From Sesamum alatum (Eukaryota > Streptophyta > Magnoliopsida > Lamiales > Pedaliaceae), in assembly GCA_034509735.1 (NCBI GenBank), contig JACGWO010000010.1, forward strand, positions 9,933,193 through 9,997,192: a stretch of DNA of 64,000 nt, read 5' to 3'. A model generated the notes under the pieces. The model had not been told where the DNA came from. It was given only the letters and a program-made list of their open reading frames with translations, and ran no database searches. Shown one piece after another: positions 46,802 through 58,411 of this stretch. Positions within the stretch are counted from its first letter, which is position 1. Every line of letters starts with the position of its first letter. Both the position numbers and the translations under genes were made by a program.

Positions 46802-47108
46802 TCTATACTATATTATTAAGGAAAATCATCCTTTTGTGTCTCAATTCTTTTGGTGTGTTATTTTATATTTTCTTAAATATTTAAATTAATTTTCTTGTTT
46901 TATTTATCTAACTTCTCACTTCTTCACTAAATTTTGATAGTTATTTTTTTTAATTTTTACGTATCTTTTTTTCTCTCTACAATTGTATCATTATATGTGT
47001 ATATTTTCTTGTCATATCACCATTTCTTTATAAATCTAATATTAACTTATTATTTCATATACTTTATTAAATAATTACACACATGCAGAGTGTGCCATAA
47101 ACAACTAG
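46802..47108 (+). mobile_element. Small non-autonomous Helitron-like element
   Basis: The 5' end TCTATACTATATTATTAAG is a typical plant Helitron start. The 3' end is CTAG at 47105-47108, preceded by a short hairpin (CACAC-ATGCAGA-GTGTG, 47078-47094). It sits between A (46801) and T (47109), the expected Helitron target. The 307 bp carry no ORF. Confidence 0.68.
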
Positions 47109-47885
47109 TTTATATTATGAATATCACTCCTAATTAATGTCCAACCACGAAATAAAAACAATACATAAAACCAAAGTTTTCTAGAATTGTCATGTTTCCT
47201 AAAATTATTGTATTAATTTTTAATTTTAATTAATTATCTTAAATTTTGAAATGCTATAAGTTTTTGTGTGTTCTATAATGATCAAACTTACCCCAATATT
47301 ATATATGCTAATAAATAATCATTATTTTAATTATTTTAATAAAATACTCCAACAGTTTCAAACTCAAAATTCACTTTTTGTTCCCTCATAAGATGAGACC
47401 TAATTTTTTAAAATATAAATCTTTTTATAAAAAGGACCTCATTCAATTAATTAAAGTGCTATTTTGAATTATCATCTAAACATTCATGTCCTATCAAATT
47501 AGAGAAAGTAATATCAAATGAATGGATATGTTTCTTAATGCGTATTCATTTTAAATTAATTTTGTTATTTATTTTTAATTTTCTTAGCATTTGAATGTTA
47601 TGTGTGATTAAAATGCATATAAATATATCTTTCATATTATTTTTATAATTTAATTATAAAAGCAATTAATCATTCAATTTAATAATTAATTAATTAACTA
47701 CGTACAAAATAATATTACCAACCTTTCACAAGTAGTGGATATCTCAATTTGTACTTAATTTACTTCAGTTGAATTTTAGCATAAAATGTCTAAAAGTTGT
47801 GTAACTTGATTTTGATAATTTTTGTATCTATATATGTGAGCTTTTATTATTGAAATACCGTGTGTGTAAGAGCAATGGTATCTTC
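47109..47885. other. AT-rich spacer, no gene seen
   Basis: No supported coding, repeat or element boundaries. Confidence 0.45.
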
Positions 47886-47889
47886 TTGA

Positions 47890-48345
47890 TAGTCATGACT
47901 ATTTTCATCAATACTAAATAATTTTTTTGTCACAAATTTTTATTGAAATTAATATTTTCTCTTAGTAATTAGTGATAATTTAAGTATTGTCACTATTTTA
48001 AATAGTAATAGTGACAACTGATTTTATCACTGGTGAGATTTACCTTTCAGTCACAACTTGTTGTTGACACTAAACTTTTTTCTTAGTAATTAGTGATACT
48101 TGGAATATTGTCACTGTTTCAATTAGTAATGGTGATAATTTTTATTTTCAGCCAAAATTAAAAAATGGAACTAAACCTTTTGTGACAAGAATTAGTGACA
48201 ATATAAAAGTTGTCACTAATGGTTTCCACTTTCGACATTTAGTGACACATACAAAAGTTAACACTAAACCATTGCTTGTAATGATAATTTTATCATTATT
48301 ACTTAAAGTTGTCACAAAAAATGATTACTTTTGTAGTTCCATTAA
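47890..48345. repeat. Block of short inverted/direct repeats with a (T)AGTGACAA core
   Basis: TTGTCAC/GTGACAA-type motifs occur about ten times in both orientations (for example TAGTGACAATA, GTTGTCACTAATGG, AGTTGTCACAAAA). This resembles the subterminal repeats of plant CACTA elements, and the block ends near TTTTGTAGT, close to a CACTA terminus on the other strand. The block abuts the broken gag of copy D. A shorter similar cluster lies at 61300-61620. Confidence 0.5.
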
Positions 48346-48349
48346 ATTA

Positions 48350-50492
48350 TTCTCAGTGATCATGGATAATTGGTTCTTAGACATCTGCATCAAATGTAAA
48401 ATAAAAAATCAGCAAACTTTCTTAATATTGTATCAAGTTATGACGTGGCCTTTAGTCATAAACTACTCCTATTATTTATTCAAAAGCCCACCACTCTCAA
48501 GTGAGATTTCGAGAAACTATTTCCTAGTGGACTTGAGGTGCACAAACACAATACTCCATACAAACGTTTTACGATTCACATGTAAATGTTTCGTGAGAGG
48601 TAAACAATTACCATTCTCATTAAATGAGACTTCCAAAATATGTTACCTCGGCTTTCCACGTAATTTTAAGAACTCCAAGAGAATCACGCTACTCAACATT
48701 AAGCTTGAAAGGAAGTGGATCGGCCCGAGAACCCATCGGAAGCGTAAAAATGAAAATTTAAAAGTGATAAAGCAATTAAAGCCAGATCAAAGAAGTGTTC
48801 CCTCTGATGTTCCAAGCGTTTGGTGTATGAAAAATACAGAGATAATAAAAGTAGATCATGCGTAAAGTCTTTGATATGAAAACAAAAAGACACATAATTA
48901 AACCACAAAAAATACATTATCATTTTCTTTGAAACCGACTACTAGCGTTGGTCCATTCTCCAGATTCCGTTCACGTAGGAATCAAGTCTAAAATTCCTCT
49001 AGAGATTGTCCACACCGCACCGAGAAGGAATCTCGTCCTCTTTCTAGAAACAACAAAATCTATGGAAGAAAGAATCAAATTAATACTATTGAATTAGTGT
49101 ATTTGATTCACTCTTATTCTTGACTTGATTCAAAATCGAGAAGAATCTAAGATGGGGAGAGAGAGAGAGAGAGTTCAACTAGAGAGAAAGAGAGAAGGAG
49201 AGGCCGAGTCTGAGTGAGACTAGACGTGTGTGTAGTTGTGAGATGTGAGAGAACGAATGACCTAGTCATTCAAACCCCAGAAGATATCCTAGATAAACCA
49301 ATTATTGCACATCTTGTGCACTAGTTAACCACTTTGTCGAGTGGGACTCTCCAAGAGCCCTACTTGGCCACATCACCCTCATTCAAGGAGGAGTCTAACT
49401 CCTCCTGACTAGAATAAGTTAATGTGGATTTAAGGTTAGGGTTTTAGTGGACCGGGCTTGTGTAAATTAAATTAAAAACAAGCCCAAAGTCCAATGGATT
49501 TTAACTTAAATCAAATTTAATTAAATCCCAATTTAAAAACCCCCAGTATCTTTTAATCAATAACCATTACCATGGGTGACCGTCTAGCAACAGTCCATGG
49601 TATTAATGGCTAGGTGAATAATGACATGAACATTTTAGGCTTCAAACTCCATATGGGTATGGTCTTACTGTGGATCGTCTCCCGACCTTAGTCTAGGGCA
49701 TGGAATTGGGCGTCGTTTTTCATCCTCGACTAGGCAAACATGTTTCATACTCGAGATGCATTTACTCTATTGATCGACATAGGAAATTCCTTCCCACTCA
49801 ACCAATCCTTGTGGCCATAGACTTTCAGAGTCTAAACCATCTCAAAGTGTGTAGGAGACATCACCGTCATATATTGACAGGGAACTGATCCTTTCTTGGA
49901 ATTTACCGTCCTCGATACATACTCCAACTGCACTGCCCAAGGCTTATAATGACAATATCTCACGATACAGTCGTCGCTCGCCAAATCCAAGATACAGTCT
50001 TCATATGCACGCAACTACCATGATTCCTCAAATCTAGGGACTAATCCCGTACTATCGGAATTGGAAATTCTAGTCATACTGACCAAGCCTCTAAGGCTAC
50101 CAACTAACCCACTAAAATTGCATAGATGACCTTCGTCTGTCACCGATGAAACTCAGCACTCACCCAGTGAATACAATTCTTAGTGCATGTCTTTATAGGA
50201 CATTCAATACGTAGTCTCGAGGTCCTTGACTTGAACGTTTAGATCGACCCTCAGAAGTTTGTTTTATAGCCGCCAACCTATGCACAACCCAACTCCATGG
50301 GTTTAACAATTCGGTCTATGGGCATTTGTTTTGAAGTTGAATGCCGTTCAATTTTAGTAGTAAGCACAACAAACACAAATGCCAGTGATGAATACTTACT
50401 ATATTCATGTGGATAACATTACATTAATGAAGATTAATGAATAATTTTCAAAACCCCCAATCCAATTGACTTTCTAGTCGTCTATTCTAATA
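48350..50492 (-). mobile_element. Copia family copy D: LTR, leader and gag start
   Basis: Minus strand from 50492 (TATTAGAATAGACGACTAG), with landmarks ATGGACTGTTGCTAGACGG and GTGTGGACAATCTCTAGAGG; a GA microsatellite lies at 49156-49173. Leader sequence matching copies A and C follows (48720-48480). The gag start ATG TCT AAG AAC CAA (MSKNQ) at about 48390 follows a TTTGATGCAG 3' splice-like site. The sequence is then lost to the TAGTGACAA repeat block. The first base T in place of TG suggests a mutated LTR terminus. The 227-codon plus-strand reading frame at 48182-48865 is an antisense shadow. Confidence 0.7.
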
Positions 50493-51158
50493 TCTCCATC
50501 ATCTCATGATGGGCAATGGATTTCTTCTTGCAATGCACTCTCTATATATGTTTTGACCACACTAGTGCAGGGCTTTTCATAACCACGTAACACCCTAGTC
50601 ACATCAGCCAGGAGCAAGATACTGTTGCCCCATACACAAGGCTATTGTGGCTTCTCAGGTGGGAGGACTAATTTCCCTACTATTACGGCTAAGGAGTTCT
50701 AGTCATAACGATCATGCCACATAGGCTTCCATATGACAAATCATGTGAGTCAACTCAATGAAGTTGACAATCTACTTGTTAAGCACCCACTAAAGTGTAT
50801 AGACATCAAATGTATGCCGTTGATGGGAAACGACACTCATCACACGAATGCACCATGTAGTGCAAGTCTCTACAGAACTCCTCAATGCCCATTCTTGAGG
50901 GTTCTCGACTTGGAATATTTTCGACCAACCCTCCGAAGTTGGTTTCATAGTCGCCATCAAATGTGCTACCCAACTTCACTGGTTTAATTGGTCCTTATGC
51001 ATTGTTCGTGAAATGCAGTAATAACATAAAATATAATACAACAAAATTGGCCAAGGAATAAACTATATTCATGACATTTGACATTACTTCGAATAAGATC
51101 ATTAACATTAGGTTACAAAACGACCAACTAATTAGCTTTCTCATCACCTACACTAATA
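50493..51158 (-). repeat. Copia LTR fragment E2 (first ~666 bp)
   Basis: Minus strand from 51158 (TATTAGTGTAGGTGATGAG) with TTTGATGGCGACTATGAAACC and TCCAAGTCGAGAACCCTC. It most resembles copy F. It starts inside the leader of copy E1 and stops exactly where the start of copy D begins. Confidence 0.72.
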
Positions 51159-52764
51159 GTGCACGCGCTGCTTAAAGGGCCAGCCTGGGCATGCACAGGT
51201 GCCTACTCGCAACTGTTGCTTGCGTGCTGCCTGCTGGCACAGTCGGCCTCATTTGGATCATATCAAATGTTTTTCATCAATAACTAAATATTCACAAAAA
51301 TATAATATTTAAATCATATTCAAATAGTTATACAACATGCCGATGATTAAAATCACAACAACATATATTTTAACCACATAAAATAAATATAAACACATGC
51401 AATCATGCTTTAAACATAATTTAAAACACAATCACATAAAGAAAAGGGCTAAAACTGCTGAATCGAGCTCTGATGCCGATGAAAGTATCGGCGTAGGCCC
51501 AGGAATTGAAGATAAAGCAGCGTAAATGTAAAACAAAAATAAAATAAGAAACCAAAATAGGATCCAAATCCTATATTCCCGGGCATTTAAGCACTTTAAA
51601 TTAAATACGTGGCCAATTGTAAAAAAAAAAAAAAAGTGTTGAATTTAATCATGGATTTTACCTTAAAACCGTGTGAATGATTCCAACGATTTGATCCCAA
51701 TTTCCACTAACGAATTCATCACGCAAGAATGGAACGGCGTCCTCTCTAACGGTGACCTACACCACCACTATTAAAGTGCCTCTCCGTTTCTTGCTAGAGA
51801 ATTGAAAATCATGGAAATTAGAATCTCTATTCTAATTTGGAATAGCAACCAAGAACCACTATGAAATAGTATTCTTAGTTTTAGGTCTCAAGAGATGAAA
51901 GACTTCAAATCTTGAGAGATAGTTTTTGGATAGAGGAAACATGAGAGAGAGTGGAGATGGTCAAGTGAAGGGAGAGGATGTTGTATCACTCTCCGATTGG
52001 CCACACATTCCATAAGTTGGAGGAGTTGGGCTTGGTTCAAGAATGATGGGCTTAGATTTTAATTAATCTAATTCATAATTCCAAACGTATCATTCTTTAA
52101 ACCAAAACTAATTAATTAGTCAAGCCCAACTCAATCAAATTAGTCCTATTAATTAATTAATCTCAACTCAATTATATAATCATATTTAATTGGGTCAAAT
52201 CCCAAAATTAATTTATCTTATTAATTAATTATTGGGCTTTCCATCATATGGGCCCTCCAAATAAATTATCAAATTATTTAAAACATGTTTAATTTAAGCA
52301 CCTTCAAATTAATCATTCTCATCTAGAATTAATTCAATAATTAATTCTCCTACTTTGATACCTTCAACTAGAATTGGATTTCTGTCAACTACACAATTTC
52401 ATTTGGCAACTAATTTGTTCTTATATTAAAATAAAGCACTCTCGGTTAGCACCTTAATGAAGGAATACCCGTTACCATGCTTATTAAACATGATGATCAT
52501 CACATGAATACATCAGTTAGTGCAAGTCTTGGTGAATTGTGGTCAATGCCCCATCTCAATCAATTCGATAACTTAAAATATTTTAAATTAAACCGTAGAA
52601 GTTAGTTTTGTGATTGCCAATGTATGCATGAGTTAACCTAATAGCATTTATTATCTAAGTGTAACCAAAAAATAATTATCATCAATTATCATTTTATTAA
52701 AAAAGAGTGTTTAGAACAGTTCATAATGAGCCAACAATTGACTTGACAATCACCAATTCTAATA
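51159..52764 (-). mobile_element. Copia family copy E1: complete LTR, primer binding site and leader
   Basis: LTR 52764-51480 (about 1285 bp; starts TATTAGAATTGGTG, ends TTTCA), then a primer binding site (51477-51465), then leader ending in a GC-rich block (51250-51159). The rest is cut off by E2. This copy gives the clearest LTR 3' boundary for the family. Confidence 0.72.
51465..51477 (-). other. Primer binding site of copy E1
   Basis: On the minus strand, GGCATCAGAGCTC is two bases from the canonical tRNA-Met site (TGGTATCAGAGC) and lies a few bases after the LTR terminus CA. Confidence 0.65.
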
Positions 52765-52784
52765 CTCAAAGGCCCCACTTGGTT

Positions 52785-52830
52785 CGTGTGATTAGGCATG
52801 ATAAATAATCTTGTCATGCCTAATCACACG
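52785..52830. repeat. Perfect 17-bp inverted repeat near the left Harbinger end
   Basis: CGTGTGATTAGGCATGA (52785-52801) and TCATGCCTAATCACACG (52814-52830) are exact reverse complements with a 12-base loop. Confidence 0.9.
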
Positions 52831-52930
52831 TTTGGATAGTAATATTAAAGTTTGGTATTAGTATTGGACCCGGTCTTATTTATCAGATTTTGAGGGAGAA
52901 TGGATCACACCCACCCCCTAGGATCCACAA

Positions 52931-54279
52931 TCACCAATTACTATAAGCTAGTATTATTTTTTTCCCCATATTTACACGTCCATACATTCTTTCTCTATCC
53001 CCCGTCTCCACTTTGAACTTCTTCGTCCTTTTTTCTGTCATTTGTTTCTTCTGCCGACGATATGCTTCAACAGATGAGTGAACATAGAAATCACAGTTCT
53101 TTCTATTCGAATCATTCCCACAAAAATGATGTTGAAATTTACCCAAAATATCCCCTTCGGACACATTGTCTTATTTCCTGGCAAGCTTCTTTTGGCTGTT
53201 GGTGGGCAATTGAAAGGGCAACAAGATTGTATTCAATTGTAAGTTTCTACTTATCAACCCTATCACTACTTAATTTGGTTTCTGTAGGGTCTAAATTACT
53301 AATTTGCTATTTAAAAATATTGATTTCTTTTTTATAGATAATGTCTTATATATTTTTTGGAGTTTCTAGTTGTTCCCCGACAATTGTATGCTTTGTTGTA
53401 AAGTATATTTTAGCTGGGTGTTTCTGAAATTTACTCCAACAATTGTATATTTTAGCTAGGTGTTTCTAGGTGTATTTTTTTTGGTGTTTCTGGGTGTTCC
53501 ACCGACAATTGTAATTTAGCTGGGCTACTTTGATTTTGTCATCTTCTGGTAATACAGAGGTGTCCATTGGGTACTTTGACATTTAAAACTCTGCTAATTT
53601 GCTATTATTAGACTGGAAAGTAGCATGTGTCTTGTTGTAGTATATTTCAGCTGCATAACCAAAACTTACATATAGCCTTTTTTGATAAAAACCAAACCAA
53701 ACGCCTTCCATTTACTCAGATGAATTCACTGCTACAACGTTTACACAACAACTAGGTGGGATAGCACCCTCAGTTAGAACTCTTGCATGACTAGCCAAAA
53801 TTAAAGCAACTGAATTTGTCTTATGACTAACATAGGAGAAATGAAATGAACGCACCCTCTCAGCAACTCCTGAACATCCACTAGCACCACCCCACAAGGA
53901 GCAAGCCCAAAATTCCCTCTTTCAACATGCTGAGTAAGCCTTTGCAGTGGCCTTAAAAGATGTAGCCTATTCCTGAGCTATTTCTGCCATTCTCCACTAC
54001 TAACTTGAATGATGAGGCATTTCCTTTGGTCCTGATCCCTGATAGTAGATGGCAGGGATGTATTTCACCTACACAAATTCCCGCGCTATCACAATTTATC
54101 CCACCAAACCTCGGCCCACCATCTTTTTCTTTTCTCTTCCATGTGTGTATATATATAAGTATGTTGGTGTTGGTTTTGCAAAATCAGATAATCTAAAAGA
54201 ATGATGAGTTTTTGAAGTTGAGTGTGCCTATTAATCTACATGTACGTCAGGTTATTATTATTATTATTATTATTATTAA

Positions 54280-54316
<37 letters not shown>

Positions 54317-54375
54317 TTATGTGTTAGTAATTAAGTAGCTATTCTTCTTCTACATTGATAAATTTTGAATTTAAG

Positions 54376-54408
<33 letters not shown>

Positions 54409-54950
54409 GATAGGGGGGGGGGGAGGATTGGGAATGGGAAATGAAATCAAAGAAAGTACAGACTGGACACCATAAATCATCAATTATTACAAGAGTTGCC
54501 ATTCGGTACTCTTTTGCAAGTCCCCTTTTGGAATTTGTGAATTTATTAATTGACTTCGACACTCTATTTGTTGTTGGAAAATTAAACAAAGGTGCATTGC
54601 CATCTGCTGACTTCCTAATGTTATTAGGTATGCTCAGAATGTTTCTGAAGAGTATGTTCTGTATTAGTATATTTGAGGTCTAGGTGACGTGGCTCTATAT
54701 GCCTTTTCATTGAAGAACCACGGTATGGTTCTGACTAATATAAATAGATAAACATTATATCTCTAGTTTTGTTCCCTTGACGGATTTAAATAAATAGAAA
54801 AGTTAAGTTATGATAGTCATCTATTAAAGAATTCTGATGGGGGTTGATATTCTTATTTCTTGTAATCTATGTTTTTATCTTGTATATTTGCGAAGAAATG
54901 TTGAGACGATCCTTAATTACATTTTTCTTCCTGTATGCAAGATTTTCATT
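52931..54950. other. Left non-coding part of the second Harbinger element
   Basis: About 2 kb without recognisable coding sequence, holding an (ATT)n array and TA/GA repeats. The 60-100-codon reading frames here show no motifs. Confidence 0.5.
54252..54317. repeat. (ATT)n microsatellite
   Basis: About 22 nearly uninterrupted ATT units, followed at 54378-54408 by (TA)n and (GA)n. Confidence 0.95.
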
Positions 54951-54956
54951 GGAATG

Positions 54957-56319
54957 GAACTTTCAAGGAAAAAAGTCGAGATATACATGGTCTTAGAAGA
55001 GATTATGCATGAATGTGTAGTGTTTTTTAATTTAATATTAAGCCTATTAAGAAACGACAATAATAAAAGGAGACGTACGCAAAAGAAAGCACTAGTTAGA
55101 TATGTTAAGGCTACTAGGATTCTAACCAAATAAATAATTTGAAACGAATAATCAGTGTTACCGATGTGCATGTATCATTAATCTGAGAATAACAAGAAAT
55201 GTATTTTTGTGTTTTTGTTATTTATTTTAATAATGGTGGATTAAAAGCATCTAGGTATGTCAGGATAGATGAAAAAGTAGCAATGTTTCTTTCAATATTA
55301 GCACACCACAAAAAGTAGAATAATAAAGCACGACTTCATAAGATCTGGGCAAACGGTTAGCCACTACTTCCACGTTGTGCTTAATGCGGTTCTGAAGCTC
55401 CATCAAAGTCTTATTCTTGAACCTAAACCGGTCACGGATGACTGCAATATTAGTAGATGGAAAAATTTTAAGGTAACCATCATGGTCAATGTTTGGAATA
55501 GGTTGTGTATTTAGAAGTTTTTATGTAGATGTGATGAATTTATAAGACCACTTTTTTTCTCCGTTGGTGTTGAATAGGATTGTTTAGGTACATTAGATGG
55601 TACGTACATCAATGTGTTGGTACACCAAATTGACAAACCAAGGTATAGGATAAGGAAAGGTGACGTGGCAGTTAACATGCTAGGAGTGTGCAATCGAAAT
55701 ATGAAATTTACTTATGTTTGACTGGGTGGGAGGGATCAACTGCTGATGGTAGAGTCTTACGAGATGCTGTCACTAGGAACCAAGGTTAAAAGTGCCTAAG
55801 GGTATTGTTACATTACACCTCTTACATTTGTCCTAACATAGATTATACTTATGAATTAAATAGTTTTGCCTTGTTTTACGTGGCAAGCAATTATTACCTT
55901 TGTGATAATGGATACACCAATGCGGAAGGGCTTTTAGCTCCACACGAAGGTGTGAGATATCTTTTGGATGAATGGGTTGATGGTTGTCGAGCGCCACAGA
56001 ATTACAAAGAGTTCTTTAATCGAACTCATTCAAGAGCGCAGAATGTTATAGAAAGAACTTTTGGTCTTTTAATAATGCGTGATTTTTACGAAGCAAAATG
56101 TATTATCCTATTAATATTCAAAACGACATTATTTTGGCGTGTTGTCTTATTCATAACTTTATAAGGTTAGAGATGGATATTGATCCTATTGAGCACCTTC
56201 TTGATGCTGAGAACTTGGTGTTAAACCATGAAAATGAAAACATTAATGTCATCAACAATGTAGAGTCCACACCTGATGTGGTCCAATTGGAGAGACGAGT
56301 TGGCCAACAACATGTTTAA
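54957..56319 (+). pseudogene. PIF/Harbinger transposase of the second element, decayed
   Basis: The N-terminal exon begins at 54957 (MELSRKKVEIYMVLEE), open to 55133, with the HECVVFFN and KKALVRYV phrases. A helix-turn-helix-like stretch follows in shifted frames (55240-55470: DEKVAMFLSILAHH, SGQTVSHYFH, FHVVLNAVLKLH). Then [13 protein letters not shown] (first Asp, ~55590) and [17 protein letters not shown]. The last exon holds YYLCDNGYTNAEGLLAPH (second Asp, ~55905), NRTHSRAQNVIERTFGLL (Glu) and CCLIHNFIRLEM in a shifted frame. At least three shifts and an internal stop make it inactive. Confidence 0.82.
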
Positions 56320-56694
56320 TGAATGGAGATCACGGCATTTGTTTGAATGAACTTTTTGTATGAATTGTATTTAGTAGACTTTGAATTCTATGTTAGAGAC
56401 TATTTGGTTATGTATAGACTATTTGGTTATGGATAGACTTCAAGTTTATCTTTACATGAGTACTACATTTCATTCTCATTATGGTTGCTTTTTCGTGTAA
56501 TTGGATGTGGAATTTACTCCCACCTGCCACTAATTAAAATTTGGTAATTAGATTTTGAATCTATTCACTTCTACAATGAAGTACATATTTCACCATCGTC
56601 TGGAAGCTTATATGGTACTTATGCGTTTACGATTGGCAACTATTGTATCATTGATTGTTTATGTCAGTAATTATTTTTTAAGGTTGTTGTGGTA

Positions 56695-57694
56695 ACATGG
56701 ATGCAAATAGCACCCAAGAAGTAACGATCAGTTGAAAAGGAAAAAATTGTGCACAGATGTAGTTCAAGTCAAAAAGAGGAGGAAGTCTTAATTTTATGTC
56801 TGAAGGAGATTGTTGCTAATGGTTGGAAGGCCGAAAATGGTTTAAGAGTGGACTATTTACAAGTTCTGGAGCAAGCAATGGCTAAAAAATTTCCAGGTAC
56901 TAATCTCAAAGGTACACCTCATAAAAAGTCCAAGATACACATTTGGAATAAAAGTGATGCCTCCTTAGTCACTATGTTCGGTAAACTGGAATTGGTTGGA
57001 ACGAGAGAACCAAGAGGATTGAAGCAACCGAAGATGCGTGGACAAGCATGCTTAAGGTGAATATAATCTCTAACCTTCTATTGAGTTTGGCCTATATGTT
57101 TTATTTGTAATTTTTTGAGATGTTGTTCCTACTGTTTTGTAGATTGATTCTGCTGCAAAAAATATGTGTTTCAAGTCCTAGCCATTTTATCCGGATTCGC
57201 TAAAGATATTTGGTAAAGATTGTGCAACAGAGGTGAGTGGAAAGGATCTCGCTGCTGCTGAACGACAAGCTAATAATGTCAATAGACATGCTCCTATTCA
57301 AATATGGAATTCCAAGATATGTCCGAGGGATTTGGAGAAGATACTGAGAATAATTCTGTCTATCAGCCATCAAATGCATGCGATCCATCCAGAAAGAGAA
57401 AATGTAAGAAAAGGAAATCATTAGACCATAATGATCCAGTCATCAAATTGCTAGATACATTTTGCAAGAACACGGATAAGAGGTTACGGGAGATTGCGAA
57501 AATAATAGGCTATGAGTATGATGTGCCAAACGCAAAAAAAAGAGGTTTATGCTGAAGTTGGGAAAATTGGTGGCCTTACAATGCAACAAAAGTTGGTCGT
57601 CTCTAAACAGATTATGAATAATACAGAGTACTTGGATTTATTTTTCAATCTCCCCGATGAAGAGAAGTCTGAGTTTGTTCAAATGATGCTATGA
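56695..57694 (+). pseudogene. MYB/SANT-like DNA-binding gene of the second Harbinger element
   Basis: The ATG at 56698 soon meets stops. In the adjacent frame (56749-57060) lie EEEVLILCLKEIVANGWKAE, VLEQAMAKKFPGTNLKGTPH and KSKIHIWNKS, the MYB/SANT-like module. A GT-AG intron at ~57059-57141 is likely. The next exon (57142-57300) contains GKDLAAAERQANN, and 57304-57694 a basic stretch (RKRKCKKRKS), VIKLLDTFCKNTDKRL and a final NLPDEEKSEFVQMML. Such proteins bind element ends and recruit the transposase. Several shifts are present. Confidence 0.75.
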
Positions 57695-57699
57695 TGAAA

Positions 57700-58400
57700 A
57701 TGGTGTTGGTTTATTTGGGTTGAAAAATTATTTAGTTTTAAACAATTTATGTTGAGTTATGTTATAAAAGGATGATGTTGTTTACAATTTTATGCTAATA
57801 TCATTTCACTAGATAAAAGGGATTCTTGAACCTTTTATTCTATTTATGTATAGACTTCTTTTTACCAATATTTTTAAATGTTTCTTAGCTTCAGACTGGG
57901 TAATACAGACGTGTGTTCACTGTTTAGGACAAAATCTAGAATTAATTGGATTCAAGGTTATTATTAGCAATAAACTCAAAATATTGAGGTTAAAATTCTT
58001 CAATCATGAAAGAGTTGTTTGTAAAGTGTTGTCAGTATTCAAATGAAAAATCAGGACTTTTCACTTCCACACTTGGGAGGTTTTCTGGATGCATTTAGAT
58101 ATTCCTTTTACCTCATCATCAAATTAATCATGTAATGTTATCAATCAAGTTTTTCATGTTTATTGTCACAATTTATTGTGTTTATCATCCAATTTAATAT
58201 GTTTGTACACTTAGTGGAGTTCATGCGCCTTAAGCTAAAAAATAAAAAATTAACCATAATATTCAAATCAGAAATAGATTTAAAAGAAATACTACAATAA
58301 ACTTTGTTTTCATCTAATTCGAAATTGTTAGACAATCACATTTCTCTATTATTTTAGACCTTTGTTCCTTGCTTCACTTTGAGGCACCAACTTTGTTTTT
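57700..58400. other. Non-coding spacer inside the second Harbinger element
   Basis: Lies between the convergent MYB/SANT genes. No motif or repeat was recognised. Confidence 0.45.
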
Positions 58401-58411
58401 TCCCTTTTTGT

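Noticed and set aside
48182..48865. 227-codon plus-strand reading frame, one of the longest in the window
   Set aside because: It spans two different repeats: the TAGTGACAA block and the antisense of the copia leader of copy D. No protein motif is present.
54837..55133. Possible host membrane protein from the hydrophobic start of this frame
   Set aside because: From 54957 it reads as the Harbinger transposase N-terminus and continues with transposase motifs downstream; the hydrophobic part upstream is chance.
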